From assembly GCA_021234155.1 (NCBI GenBank), contig JAJEKV010000027.1, forward strand, positions 4,958,623 to 5,022,622: a stretch of DNA of 64,000 bases, read 5' to 3'. The stretch is from Isoetes taiwanensis. Its lineage: Eukaryota; Streptophyta; Lycopodiopsida; Isoetales; Isoetaceae. This document shows, in pieces, positions 47,686-59,422 of the stretch (the stretch's first letter is position 1; every line of letters starts with the position of its first letter). The notes below the pieces were generated by a model that made no database searches, was not told where the DNA came from, and saw only the letters and a program-made list of their open reading frames with translations. The translations under genes and the position numbers were made by a program.

Positions 47686-48567
47686 GTTCCAGCTGGGTTA
47701 GCATATCCTATTTCTAGTAGAGTGATTCTACAACCCTTCTAAGCATGAACCCTAATCAATGAACTGACAATAAGTTAGATGCATATGATTAGGATTAATT
47801 GATCTTATGTTATTTCTCAAGTTACGGATGGCGTGAGATATTATTTAATCATTGATGCATCTCTTGTGTATGAGGGAAGGGGGATAATGACCTAGAAGCC
47901 ATTAGTAGATGATGCTCCTAGTTAGACCCAAAAATTACCAATTATATGCGGTCTATGCATAAGAGCCCACCTGGCTATGAAAGCTCTGTTGTGATTGAGC
48001 ACCAAACAATGGGGGAATGGAAATATGAATGTAGGGCCCTGCTGAGTGTGGCTATTGAGGTTCTTATAGTGGGCTAGGCCTATAGCGTCACCCTGTGTGG
48101 GCAGGGTATGTGTCTGACACCATCGGGATTGCAAGTGTCGTCCTGACTCCATGAGTTGCAGGTGATGTCCTGACTCATGCTTTGGGAGGTTAAAGTCGTG
48201 TATGAACGTGTGTCGCCACGATCCTCTAGCAGCCCATGGATTCATTCTGTCAGGGAAAAGGACTTGTCTTTTGTTGCCTCATCGAACTGGGAAGATGTAA
48301 CTCAGAGAAGTTCCATTGGGTGATTCTATGAGATTGCATCTCCGAGAGACTACAATCATGGCATAGCCTCTTTTAGCTATCTGCAAAGTATGCATAGGAG
48401 GGGTGGATAGAGTGGTCAACCCCAGCCATTGTCCTTGTCTATGCCAACCAAAGCCATTGCCACGACTCTATTTGCATTTATCTGGAGGCCCTAGTCGTCA
48501 ATCAACTCCCCATTGAGTCTGAGCACAGCCTTAGGAGCCATGATATATGTAGTTAGCATTTATTCGA

Positions 48568-48664
48568 TGTTATGTTATGTTATGTTATGTTATGTTATAT
48601 TATGTTATGTTATGTTATGTTATGGATGGACTAGTGCTACCCTTCCTTCCTTCCTTCCTTCCTT
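48568..48664. repeat. (TTATG)n and (CTTC)n microsatellites
   Basis: TTATG units run 48,568-48,624 and CTTC units 48,642-48,664. Unit 2 retains only the TTATG run, at 51,550-51,591. Confidence 0.9.
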
Positions 48665-48900
48665 CGAGGTAGTATCTTTGATTGCTATATGATGTTAAAG
48701 CTTATAGTTTTGCTTTTGCTGATGTAGGAGCTCCTAGAGGAAGGGACGAGATGACACCTCCGTGTCCTCTACTCGTCTACCCGACCATCCCATGCACGAG
48801 CCAGATAGAGGGCCCATACGACAATGTGACTGTTGGATGAGGGAATTTCTATGGTTTATAAGGTGGGATGCCGTATATGATAAAGGAGCATCACATAAAA

Positions 48901-48926
48901 GCTCCTCCTCCTCCTCCTCCTCCTCC
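48901..48926. repeat. (CTC)n microsatellite
   Basis: Eight CTC units; the counterpart in unit 2 (51,850-51,880) has ten. They create acidic shadow frames that are not genes. Confidence 0.9.
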
Positions 48927-49079
48927 AATCTTACTAAAAGTTACGGGTATGTTAGTAGCTAGGGTGAATATCTTGTTATCTTTCCTTCCAATTATGGTGA
49001 GATCTCTTGTTTATAAACCTGTTGTGTTTATATACATGATATGATCAATATCAAGGAAACACATGATATGATGAATATA

Positions 49080-49558
49080 AAACTTCCCTTTCTTAAGTGA
49101 AAGGAAACAAAACAAACATAGATATGAATGCTTGAACTAAAACCCAAATGACTTCAAGTCCAATAGTGATAACACTCCAACTTGTCCACGTTGGCCAGAT
49201 CCTGCAGCAAAAACGCACACCACTGGGCTCCTTTTTGCTAGAGGTTTAACATACAATATTTCCTTGCAGACTGACTTTCCATTCAACTTGGCAAAGTCTT
49301 ATAGCGAACTGGACATCACTGAGCTCCCGATGCTGGAGTCCCTGCATTCCATATCTCCTTGCAAAAATTGACTTCCCACAGGCAACATGCCACACTTTTC
49401 ATCAAAAGGTGTACAATTTGATTTTTTTTTTTTAAAGTGCCACAAAATGCCAAGGCTGCAACGGAATATCCTACAAAATCATTTTTCGGCCACCCGGAAT
49501 ATTCCTCTGCCTGGAAAGAAGATTCTCTTCACTTCCCTGTATTTCTTTGAATGTTCCT
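49080..49558 (+). repeat. R1 module, copy 1
   Basis: R1 is a ~480-base module also at 53,029-53,441, 58,309-58,787 and, truncated, 62,237-62,402. In two copies a frame reads NDFK-ASNNTPTCPRWPD-AAKMHTSELL, so it may be the 5' exon of the Crypton-type gene. This copy runs through NILQNHFSATRNI and KKILFTSLYFFEC, then diverges at GAATGTTC. Confidence 0.75.
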
Positions 49559-49565
49559 CTTGCAT

Positions 49566-49694
49566 CCAATACCCTGCCTCCCCCATGCACGGCACGACGG
49601 TCGTTTCTCTCTTGATTAGGAGCTGCCCAACTATGAAGGCTCAGATCCATCGTGCCGGCAATCAAACCCGAGTGGCCTGATCGCTTAATACTTG
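49566..49694 (-). mobile_element. short insert between the units, SINE-like
   Basis: About 130 bases join unit 1 to unit 2. On the minus strand GGGTTTGATTGCCGGCA resembles a Pol III box B, with a GATCAGGCCACTC stretch upstream. It may be a SINE head; the evidence is thin. Confidence 0.25.
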
Positions 49695-49908
49695 GGCATC
49701 AGATATACGTACATTCTAGGCATTGTAGGATACAGATCTCATGGCCATGATGCGGGAAAACATCCTCTCCCTATGCCAAAGAAATGTTGGTTCATGATTA
49801 GATAAAATAGGTTGAAAAGGGGTTGGACTCTTAAAACCACAACATATTATTCAGACTATCGTGATGTATTACTTGCAGGTCAATAGAAGAAAATAGCATG
49901 AACGGGGA

Positions 49909-49987
49909 GTGCATCAAATGAAGAATAAGAGTCCATATAATTATATTGGACTATATGACTCTTAATCATGTGTTAATTTGATGTATG
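49909..49987. repeat. near-palindromic foldback, copy 3
   Basis: Unit-2 counterpart of 35,551-35,629, nearly identical. Confidence 0.75.
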
Positions 49988-51549
49988 AACTTGTTGAGGC
50001 TATATATTTTTGTATATAAGCTTGTATATAGCCTTCAGTCAAATATAGCAATATATCAGAAACTCATTACTATAATAACTTCTTAAACTTTTACTTATAA
50101 ATATTTATTCATGAAGTTATGCATGTTCCTAATCCCTTAACACAATGGTGAGAGGACAACGTTATGCTTGTGGGGGATTGGGGGGGAAGGAGGGATGGGA
50201 GAATGTCATGTTCCCCTAGAGTACGTGGTATAAATATGTATACTCTATGGCCACGTCACTATAGAAGTCTATCAAGATAGGCCATATGGATCATAGGGAA
50301 GGCAAGCTATTCTTATCGCTTAGCCATTTTAAGGCATGAAAGATTATTTTCCAGATGGACTCACTGGATAGGTGCCATGCCGTATTGATGCATTCTAGTA
50401 GTGCCAAATGTGCCAAATTTGTGAATCCTAACCTGTTTAAGGCCAACCCTAGACGAGACTCACTTTGCACTATTCTTTGCTAACAATCTCAAATCGCTCT
50501 CACAGCTCCGATTTCAAGGATCGTCTTTGATAACACAGCTCCATTAGCTTAAACTGCGCCTACTCCAAACTACCTGCAAGAGATGGAGATTCCAAGAGCC
50601 GGAGGCAGCAACTTAGGAGTAGGTATTCCGAGTAGAAAAGTAGATACTTCATCTGGGAGTTAGCATTCCAGCTGGGTTAGCATGTCCTATTTCTAGTAGA
50701 GCGATTCTACAACCCTATATTCTAAGCATGAACCCTAATCAATGAACCCATAATAAGCTAGATGCACATGATTAGGTTAGTTGATCTTATGTTATTTCTC
50801 AAGGTACGGATGACGTGAGATATTATTTAATCATTGGTGCATCTCTTGTGTATGAGGGAAGGGGGATAATGACCTAGAAGCCATTAATAGATGATGCTCC
50901 TAGTTAGACCCAAAAATTACCAATTATATGCGGTCTATGCATAAGAGCCCACCTGGCTATGAAAGCTATGTTGTGATTGAATACCAAACAATGGGGGCAA
51001 TGGAAATGTGAATGTAGGCCCTGCTGAGTGTGGCTACTAAGGTTCTTATAGTGGGCTAGGCCTATAGTCGGTCATCCTGTGTGGGCAGGGTATGTGTCTG
51101 ACACCATTGGGATTGCAAGTGTCGTCCTGACTCCATGAGTTGCAAGTGATGTCCTGACTCATGCTTTGGGAGGTTAAAGTCGAGTATGGACATGTGTCGC
51201 CACGATCCTCTAGCATCCCATAGATTCATTGTGTCAGGGAAAAGGACTTGTCTTTTGCTGCCTCATCGAACTGGGAAGATGTAACTCGGAGAAGTTCCAT
51301 TGGGTGATTTTATGAGATTGCATCTCTGAGAGACTACAATCATGGCATAGCCTCTTTTAGGCCTATCTGCAAAGTATGCACAGGAGGGGTGGATAGAGTG
51401 GTCAATCCCAGCCATTGTCCTTGTCTATGCCAACCAAAGCTATTGCCATGACTCTATCTGCATTTATCTGGAGGCCCTAGTCATCAGTCAACTCCCCATT
51501 GAGTCCGAGCATAGGCTAGGAGCCATGATATATGTAGTTATTTGTTGTT

Positions 51550-51591
51550 GTTATGTTATGTTATGTTATGTTATGTTACATTATGTTATGT
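51550..51591. repeat. (TTATG)n microsatellite
   Basis: About eight units, the unit-2 counterpart of the run at 48,568. Confidence 0.9.
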
Positions 51592-51849
51592 GATGGATGG
51601 ACTAGTGCTACCCTTCGAGGTAGTATCTTTGTTTGTTATAAGATGTTAAAGCTTATAGTTTTGCTTTCGCTGATGTAGGAGCCCCTAGAGGAAGGGACGA
51701 GATGACACCTCCGTGTCCTTTACTCGTCTACCCGACCATCCCATGCACGAGCAGATAGGGCCCGTACAACAATGTGACTGTTGGATGAGGGAAGTTCTAT
51801 GGTTTATACGGTGGGCTGCCGTATATGATAAAGGAGCATCACATAAAAG

Positions 51850-51880
51850 CTCCTCCTCCTCCTCCTCCTCCTCCTCCTCC
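51850..51880. repeat. (CTC)n microsatellite
   Basis: About ten CTC units, just before the insertion in unit 2. Confidence 0.9.
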
Positions 51881-51897
51881 AATCTTACTAAAAGTTA

Positions 51898-52886
51898 AGT
51901 GCTAGGTAACCGGCCGGATCTAGGGGTTTCCGGTCGCTGCCGCCTACCGGTTTATCGAACTGGAAACCCTGAGATCCGGTCGGCTACCCAGCGTGAACCG
52001 ATGGTTTGTAGAAATTCTGTGCTTGTTTCTGGCGTATTGGACATTGGCAATTCTCTTGTTAGCTTCTGAATCAACGGACTGAGCTACACTTTTTCTGTAA
52101 ATATTTGAGGGCAAATCATTTATGAAATCACAGAAGCCCAATACTCAAAAAATACTTAATTTCTAGTATGTTCCATTTGATATGTGTTTGACTCTTTTGA
52201 TTTGATCCAAATTTTGAGCAAGAAGATAAGTCCTGGCCCCTTTAAGCAAGAATCTTTGAGCAAGGAGATAAGTCCCAGACCTGTTTCTACTGTCAGATCT
52301 CAGATTCTTGCTGCGACCCTGTTTCTACCGCCCTTGATGCTCCGCCAAATCTGAAGAACAGAGGCTCAAGAACGGGGCTAAAAAACCGCCCTTGTTTTGC
52401 TACTTGAAGCTCCTCCGTTCCTGTTTCGTTGCTTGATGCATTGAAGCTTTGTCGGATCTGCAAGTTGTTTATACCGCTCTTGATGCTTCGTCGGATCAAA
52501 AACACAATAAAAAACAGGGTCTCAAAAACAAGATCTGAAGAACAGGGTCTCACTACATGAAGAACAGGATCTGAAGAACAGGGTTTCGCTACATGAACTT
52601 TCTTGTTTTGCTCTGCCGGATCTTCCTTATTTCTGCCGGATCTTCCTTATTTGGCTACTTGATCTTCCGTATTTCACTCTGCCAGATCTGCAAGTGATAA
52701 TTCCGGATCTGCAAGCAAACACAAGCGCAAGGCTACTCTGCCAGTGCCGACCGACTGTAAAGACACACGCAGCGTCACCAGAATCTGTCGGGCGGTGCTA
52801 TAAGCGGCGCCACCAGAATCGCATAAATCCAAAAATACCTAAAGTAAAGAAACATGGATTATTCGAGGAATTTCTACAAACCGGCG
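51898..52886. mobile_element. ~990-bp insertion in duplication unit 2
   Basis: Unit 1 reads AAAAGTTACGGGTATG, while unit 2 has this insert between AAAAGTTA and TTACGGGTATG. The simplest reading is a 3-bp TTA target duplication. The left end holds a foldback with ~32-base arms (51,901-51,932 and 51,960-51,992, core CCGGATCT...GGGTTTCC). The right end has AACCGGCGGTTTAC, a partial complement of the left GTAACCGGCCGG. The inside is repetitive (GCCGGATCTTCCTTATTT, GATCTGAAGAACAGGGTC) and non-coding. TTA duplications suggest PIF/Harbinger but the inverted repeats are poor. Confidence 0.6.
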
Positions 52887-53441
52887 GTTTACGGGTATGT
52901 TAGTAGCTAGGGTGAATATACTGTTATCTTTCCTTCTAATTATGGTGAGATCTTTTGTTTATAAACCTGTTGCGTTTATATACATGATAAGATCAATATT
53001 AAGGAAACACATGATATGCTGAATATAAAACTTGCCTTTCTTAAGTGAAAGGAAACAAAGACAAACATAGATATGAATGCCTGAACTCAAACCCAAATGA
53101 CTTCAAGTTTGCTAGTAACAACACTCCAACTTGTCCACGTTGGCCAGATCTTGCAGCAAAAATGCACACAAGTGAGCTCCTCACTGCTAGAGGTTTAACA
53201 TACAATATTTCCTTGCATATTGCATTCAACTTGGCAAAGTCTTATAAGCGAACTGGACATCAGTGAGCTTCCGATGCTGGAGCCCCCCCATTCCATATCC
53301 CCTTGCAAAAATTGACTTCCCACAGGCAACATGCCACACTTTTCATCAAAAGGTGTACAATTTGATTTATTTTGAAAGTGCCACAAAATGCCAAGGCTGC
53401 AACGAAATATTCTACATAATCATTCTTCGGCCACACGGAAT
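52887..53441. repeat. unit 2 right part with R1 module, copy 2
   Basis: Matches 48,941-49,490 and carries R1 from 53,029. A frame at 53,045-53,266 reads the same NDFK-ASNNTPTCPRWPD protein as in copy 3. After GGCCACACGGAATATT it diverges from the other copies and enters the recombinase coding sequence. Confidence 0.75.
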
Positions 53442-55418
53442 ATTTTGGCAGAACTTTGTGATGGCGAAGTAAGTGAGGATGAAGACACTCCTCAAGACGA
53501 TTGGGTTATGCTTGACGAAGACATGCTGTCTGATGCTCTATCTGGTGGGCGCAAACGTTTAAAGGGTGCGAATAACTGAGCTAGAAGCAGATTTGATGAG
53601 TGAAGGAAGGCATTTAATCATGATGTTTCTGTCCCGCTTGGAAAGATTCCAATGCGCAGGTTGAATGAGCTGCTGACGTGATTCATATTGCAGGTATTTT
53701 TTTTAGGTGATATAAGTTGTATTCTGTTATTTAATGTGCAAAATACTAATATGTTGTTTTATTTGCAAGTAAAGAAGAAAAATAAGAAGCTTTATCCGCC
53801 AGCGACGTAAGTCTTTATTACGTATTTTTTATTGTTTATTATGCATGTATTTTTTTTCCTTTTTTTTGTTGCAAATTTTTATGTGTTATTTCTGTTTTAG
53901 GTTAAGTTGCTTGCATCGTGGAATTGGTAGAATAGTGAGAAGAGAGAGGGAGAGAATTCAAGCAGAAACAAGGATACGCGAGATACCATTTGAGATTTTG
54001 CATGATGCAATTTTTAACACCAGCCGTGAGGCTTTTATTTGTGCTGTTAAAAAGACAAGGGAGGAGGAAAACTATGATAGGCCCAGGAATAAGGCTCCAG
54101 CAATATCCTTCTCTGAATAACGCGAGATCTTGGCTGATATAGATCATCAAGTGACTCATCCATCAGGGTGCATCAAACGTTTAGCATATTATATGCTTAC
54201 AAGGTTTGGGATTAGGGGAGCAAAGGAGTTGCACGTTGTCTTAGATTGTGATGTTTGCTTAGACACTGATATGGGTCGTGAAATCATTAAGTATGGAGAG
54301 AGAGTAAGTAAGAACCATCAGCCAGGCTGTTCCAAATTTGATAAGAGGCACTTCCGGAAACCTGTTTGGACACATGAGTCTGATTTTATTTTCACCTACA
54401 AGCAATATGTCCGCCACTTACCTGCAAAGGAGCAGGATTCGAAGGCGAGGCCATTATTTCTTCAACCAATTCTGCGTCCTAGAGAAAATGTAAGTGATTT
54501 ATTATGTAAGTTCTTTTTATTTATGATATTATTTTAACTGTTTGTCTTTCTTTAGATCTGGTATGCTGTTACACCTGTCAGAATGAACAACATATCCAAA
54601 TGGTTGAAAGTCATGGCCACCGTCATTTGTCATGAGACACACATCTGTAATAAGAGGGGTCGTGTATCTTTGATTTCTTGTTTGTCAGCTGCAAATGTTC
54701 CAATGGAGGTCGAAATGAGCATTACGGGCCATAAGAATCGACAAGTAATTATTTCAATTCGATTTTCTGTTTTTCTTGTTTGTTGTTAGGGTTCTTATTA
54801 GGTTTTTCTTGCAGGTATGATCGTAACCTTGATTTGAAGGTGGATGCATGTATGGATATGATGTCAAAGCCAGTTAACGGCAATGGCACAACAAGATCTT
54901 TCACAAATGTGCTTTTTGGTAATTATACTGGAGTTTACATTTGTTTGAGACTTTAAATTATGGTATTTATTCTATCAAATTGATTCTAGTATTCTATTAT
55001 AATGTTATTTATTCTGTTATTATAGTATTTATTCTGTCAAATCGATTCTAGTATTCTGTTACGGTATGTTATAATGCTTAGATTTGTTTATTGTTGTTTA
55101 GTCTGTCATAATGAATTCTGCTATTCGCATATGAGGTTTCCAAAAATCAACTTGTTGGCAGTGGTTCTAGAGTTGTAGTTGGCGAGTTGGAGAAGAATGT
55201 AGCTGTACAGGGATCGTCTTCAAGAGTTTTGCGAGCTGCAGACATGGTGAAAGAAGAAAATACCTTACCTGTATCTGGGGTTCTGAAGTCAGATGGTCAC
55301 TCAGGTCAAGCTTTCTGTTGTTGATAGTTCAGGTCAGATCGTCAGTGGCGATGGTGCTAAAGTTTATTGTGAGCTGGTCGAGGATGAATATGACGAGGAT
55401 TTTTATAAGCAGCTTTAA
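53388..55418 (+). pseudogene. Crypton/KIAA1958-type tyrosine recombinase gene
   Basis: Exons on the plus strand. (1) 53,388-53,693: acidic SEDEDTPQDDW, then RFDE-RKAFNHDVSVPLGKIPMRRLNELL with stops at 53,577, 53,601 and 53,679. (2) about 53,770-53,806: KKKNKKLYPPA. (3) 53,901-54,489: joins in phase to TLSCLHRGIGRIVRRE, then LTRFGIRGAKELHVV, GREIIKYGERVSKNHQPG and PLFLQP; one in-frame TAA at 54,118-54,120. (4) 54,556-54,744: IWYAVTPVRMNNISKWLKVMA, NKRGRVSLIS, TGHKNRQ. (5) from 54,815: YDRNLDLK. (6) about 55,132-55,418: GSGSRVVVGELEKN to a C-terminal EDEYDEDFYKQL, with a 2-base loss. Order and motifs match the DUF3504 (KIAA1958/ZMYM2/QRICH1) domain, derived from Crypton recombinases: first Arg (GIRG), Arg of KRGR, GHK and a Tyr. 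Exon 2 and exon 5 are not phase-compatible as read, so it is inactive. Confidence 0.75.
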
Positions 55419-57768
55419 TATGTAGCATAATAACAGGGGGTTTCTTTTGTATTTTTATACTATTTTTCCTAAGGTTTTTATATGATTTCATGAATGTATT
55501 TGATGAGGCATACTAATTAGTATATCTAGAGTGCACATACGTTTGAACTAATTTTAATGCCCATATCCAATGGTTTAGACAAATATATCATATATTTCGT
55601 TATTATATTGTATTTTTATTATTGTATCAGATTTTGCCCTACATGCAAGGCTCGAGATAACCCATTTTAGGGTTATCTGTTGGGAACTTATTGATCTTCT
55701 TCAGCATCACGCAGGTAGACAGGCCGGCCTCAGGATCAACATTCAAGCATCCAGATTGTCTCCAGCATCCAGCATCCAGACTTAAGCAGTGGCAGCAGGA
55801 CTGCACCAGCACAAGTGCCTGAATACAGGGATCTCCATCCCGCCCAATACACAAACCATGCCGGCTCCTTCTTGGCATCAGATCGAAATTTAGCACAAGG
55901 GCTTTTCGGCCAGCAGCAGATAGGAAATAATTTAGTTCAGGTCGGATTCACAGGCCCTTTTGGTTACTTTGATTCAAGCATGGAGTTCTTTGTTCATAGG
56001 GGGGTTTAGGGCATCGGATCTTTTTCCTTGGAACTTTTCCGTTGAACTTCTTTGAAAGGAAAGATCATGATCAGGGTGGATGTGGTATAAACGAGAGCAC
56101 AACGCATGTATGCTTTTGTTTTGCTAGCTTTGCAATTTTGAGTAGAACAGGAAGAAGCCGTGAATATAACACACCGGCACCGCGGGGGTCACAAATGGCG
56201 GGTCAAAAATAGAATCAACAATTGCGAATCAGTATTCGCCAACATTCAATGAGTAGCACAAGACAAAAGAAAGGCCTAGGAATCTTTGCCTCTTGTTTTT
56301 AATTTGAGCCCCCAGATCGATGGGCCAGGTCTAGGGCCACCGTTTTTTGGATCAGACACTACTATTGCAAAGAAAGAGCTCAGCCCTTTTTACGATGGGG
56401 GCGATGGATTTTCCCATATTTTCAACCTAATTAGCCTTGGTTTTATCCTGAATTAGCTGGTTTTATCCTTGCCAAAGACACCGAGTAGTTTTGGAGCGAT
56501 GGATTTCCTCACCCTAATTGAAAGGAAAGGTTAGCTATTTGGTTTACGTTCGCTTATTCCAAAGCAAATTGAGACTTGTGAAGCATGCATTTTCCGGTGA
56601 TTTTTAACTATAATGGGTAAACGAAAGAGTACATCTTATTGTGTCAATTTAAAGTGCCCAAAGTGTGAATTATTGTGTGAATTTATTGTGTGAATCGATT
56701 ACGTGACTGCATAGGTGAATCAACATGGCCCATTCTAAAGTGCGCTTCATTGGACTTGGTGCAATGGTGCCTAATCCACCTTTGTTATTGCAAACGTTTG
56801 TCTTCAATTCTTGGGAGCTTGTCTTCAATTCTTGGAGCTTGAAAAAGTTTGTTTGTTTAAGTAACTGGGACTTGACTTCGCTCTTCTGCTATCATCATCA
56901 GGTGTTGTAGCACAGACTGGCTATGCTTCTCCTGATCAAATGCACACCATGCTTCTCCTAATCAAATGCACAAGGCCAGAGATTCAAGCTCTTCAAGCGG
57001 CAAATCCTCTTCTGCAAATGGCAGTCAGCAACAAACCAGGTTAGGAAGCGGAAGCTTTTGCAGGTTGTGCAACACAAGAGCAAGCTCTGAAACATATTTG
57101 AAGAAATTTAGGTAGTCGAAGTAGTGGCGGCAAAGCAGGATGTTTTCATATGGCAAGCTATTGCACACAATTACTTTGCAAGTGCTTTGGTAAAACCTTA
57201 AGTTCTGATTCTTCTGTTGCCACTATTACATATGGTGGTATGAAATTGTAGATCATTCAGGCACCTATGGTGGACCTATGGTGGACACCTAGACCGATGT
57301 TATTGTCATGCTGAAGGTAAGATTTGTGTGTTTCACCATTTTTGAGATCTCTTAATATTGTTATTCATTTCTTTTATTTCATTGTTCACACATTGTTTGG
57401 CAGGAATTCAACCAATATTTGCGTGGCTTATAATTCTTTAACTCTATTAGAATGTGAAAGCTGAGAACTGTTGTATTGACAATCAGATAAAACATTGGCA
57501 CATTTATTGCTTTGGAACAAGCTACAAAAGTTTCTCATGAGGAAACAAGTTTGAGAGGTTATTGTGCTGCATTGTTGCTTTATTAGACACATTGAAATGG
57601 TGTATTCTCAAGTTTAATATAATTGTTCAAGTGCATAGTTTACAAATATGTTTAGTTTGGAGACTCCACTAGTATACTAAATTAATATGGATCTCCTCGG
57701 ACGTGCTAACAAGCTAGAAGGAAATAATTTCTCAAGTGCATATTATCAGTGTAGTAACCAATACACAT
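55419..57768. other. no supported gene
   Basis: Contains small frames (55,815-56,009 and 56,725-56,910) that I do not recognise with confidence. GTGTGAATTATTGTGTGAAT repeats occur at 56,665-56,700. The stretch may hold the 3' flank of the recombinase gene and unrelated decayed sequence. Confidence 0.4.
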
Positions 57769-57942
57769 AAAGTTTATCTATGTTTGCTTTAGTTAGGGCC
57801 CGAAGGGCCCAAATTTTTTTTCAATATAATAAACACACAACCATTAATATTATTGACACAAACCATTGCATCCAATGCATTTAAATTAAAATCCCCCTGA
57901 AACCCCCTTTGGTTTGGGTGCATATTCACACGGGGGGGTTAC
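57769..57942. repeat. left terminal inverted repeat
   Basis: Starts AAAGTTTATCTATG, includes the palindrome GGGCCCGAAGGGCCC at 57,796-57,810, and ends CACACGGGGGGGTTAC. It is the reverse complement of 59,892-60,069 with perhaps 10-15% mismatches. Confidence 0.85.
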
Positions 57943-58308
57943 GTAGGGCAGCGAGAGCTCCTAAAAATTTATAATACTTGTACAAAATTAACACCATTAA
58001 GTACATTCTCTCAAACCTTATAGTATTTTGTAAACCTTAATATACAGTATACAAAAACTTATACATTCATACCCCACAAACGAGGATCGCTATGTACGGT
58101 CCAGATCTTGGAATAAAGGGCAAATAATATGGCAGATAATTGTAATGTTTAAGCTGTGCAGATACTAGTGTGTAACAATTTATGTGCAAAAATTTATGTT
58201 CAATAAATATGTTTAAAGTGGTGCAAAATAATGCTAGTATGTAAAATTCTGTGTCTTAATTTAGACAGAATATTGCAGTAATCCCAGGCTATTGTTAATT
58301 ACGATGAA

Positions 58309-58787
58309 CATAAAACTTGCCTTTCTAAAGTAAAAGGAAACAAAGACAAATGTAGATATGAATGCTTGAACTCAAACCCAAATGATTTCAAGTCCACTAG
58401 TAACAACACTCCAACTTGTCCACGTTGGCCAGATCCTGCAGCAAAAATGCACACAAGTGAGCTCCTCAGTGCTAGAGATTTAACATACAATATTTCCTTG
58501 CAGATTGACGTTCCATTCAACTTGGCAAAGTCTTATAGCGAACTGGACATCAGTGGGCTCCCGATGCTGGAGCCCCCGCATTCCATATCCCCTTGCAAAA
58601 ATTGACTTCCCACAGGCAACATGCCACACTTTTCATCAAAAGGTGTACAATTTGATTTATTTTGAAAAGTGCCACAAAATGCCAAGGCTGCAACGGAATA
58701 TCCTACAGAATCATTATTCGGCCACCCGGAATATTCCTCTGCCCGGAAAGAAGATTCTCTTCACTTCCCTGTATTTCTTTGAATGTT
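58309..58787 (+). repeat. R1 module, copy 3
   Basis: The copy joined directly to the recombinase last exon. A frame reads NDFKSTSNNTPTCPRWPDP to SISPCKN at 58,366-58,605, and a second in the shifted frame continues KILFTSLYFFEC. It also matches copy 1 past the point where copy 2 turns into coding sequence. Confidence 0.75.
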
Positions 58788-58789
58788 CG

Positions 58790-59007
58790 CAGATGAGGTT
58801 TCTAAAAGTCAACTTGTTGGCAGTGGTTCTAGAGTTGTACTTGGCGAGTTGGAGAAGAATGTAGTTGTACAGGGATCGTCTTCAAGAGTTTTGCGAGCTG
58901 CAGACATGGTGAAAGAAGAAAATACCTTACATGTAACTGGGGTTCTGAAGTCAGATGGTCACTCAGGTCAGCAGCTTTCTGTTGTTGATAATTCTGGTTA
59001 TGAGTAA
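58790..59007 (+). pseudogene. isolated last exon of the recombinase gene
   Basis: GTTCGCAG|ATGAGG gives a proper splice acceptor, then an open frame EVSKSQLVGSGSRVVLGELE to VVDNSGYE and stop. It is about 90% identical to the exon at 55.13 kb, where the acceptor has become CAT. It lacks the acidic EDEYDEDFYKQL end because of an earlier stop. Confidence 0.75.
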
Positions 59008-59227
59008 TTCTGGGACGTTCACAGATTGTACATTCAATTTAGGTATCGATGCAAATCAGCTTTTACAAGTTCTTTCCGTAGTCGTGAAGAAGAAGTAGTG
59101 ACAGGTTGTATTTTGGATTTGTGAGTTGTAATTCAAGTTGTGGATTTTGGAAACTTGCGGATTTGTGGATAATAAAATTCTAGGCATATAGCAGACTTGT
59201 GGATATGGAAGACTTATAACTTTTGGT

Positions 59228-59422
59228 ATTGGCATGAGTTTCAGTTGAACTCATTCTTGTATTCTGTTTTGAAGTAGAAACTTTTGGATTTGGAACCTTG
59301 TGTATTTTTGTTTAATGAACATTGTATTGGCATGAGTTTCAGTTGAACTCATTCTTATATTCTGTTTCGAAGTAGAAACTTTTGGATTTGGAACCTTGTG
59401 TACTTCAGTTTAATGAACATTG
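59228..59422. repeat. 98-bp tandem duplication
   Basis: ATTGGCATGAGTTTCAG begins at 59,228 and again at 59,326; the copies differ at a few positions. It lies in the non-coding part of the TIR element. Confidence 0.85.

Larger units (their letters stand above)
47684..49565. repeat. segmental duplication unit 1, right part
   Basis: Continues the match to unit 2 (50,665-51,897, then 52,887-53,440). Includes non-coding sequence, simple repeats and the R1 module (from about 49,080). No gene frame is supported in 47,693-48,940. Confidence 0.85.
49695..51897. repeat. segmental duplication unit 2, left part
   Basis: Uninterrupted homologue of unit 1 across the L1 insertion point: GCATTCCAGCTGGG at 50,665-50,680 is the empty target. 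It ends at AAAAGTTA, where a ~1-kb element was inserted. Contains the third near-palindrome and TTATG and CTC microsatellites. No gene is supported. Confidence 0.85.

Noticed and set aside
48734-48962. Poly-Glu and poly-Ser frames
   Set aside because: They are shadows of the CTC microsatellite.
56725-56910. Frame with KVRFIGLGAM, like the Rossmann start of a 6-phosphogluconate or hydroxyisobutyrate dehydrogenase
   Set aside because: The match covers about ten residues and the following sequence does not fit the family.
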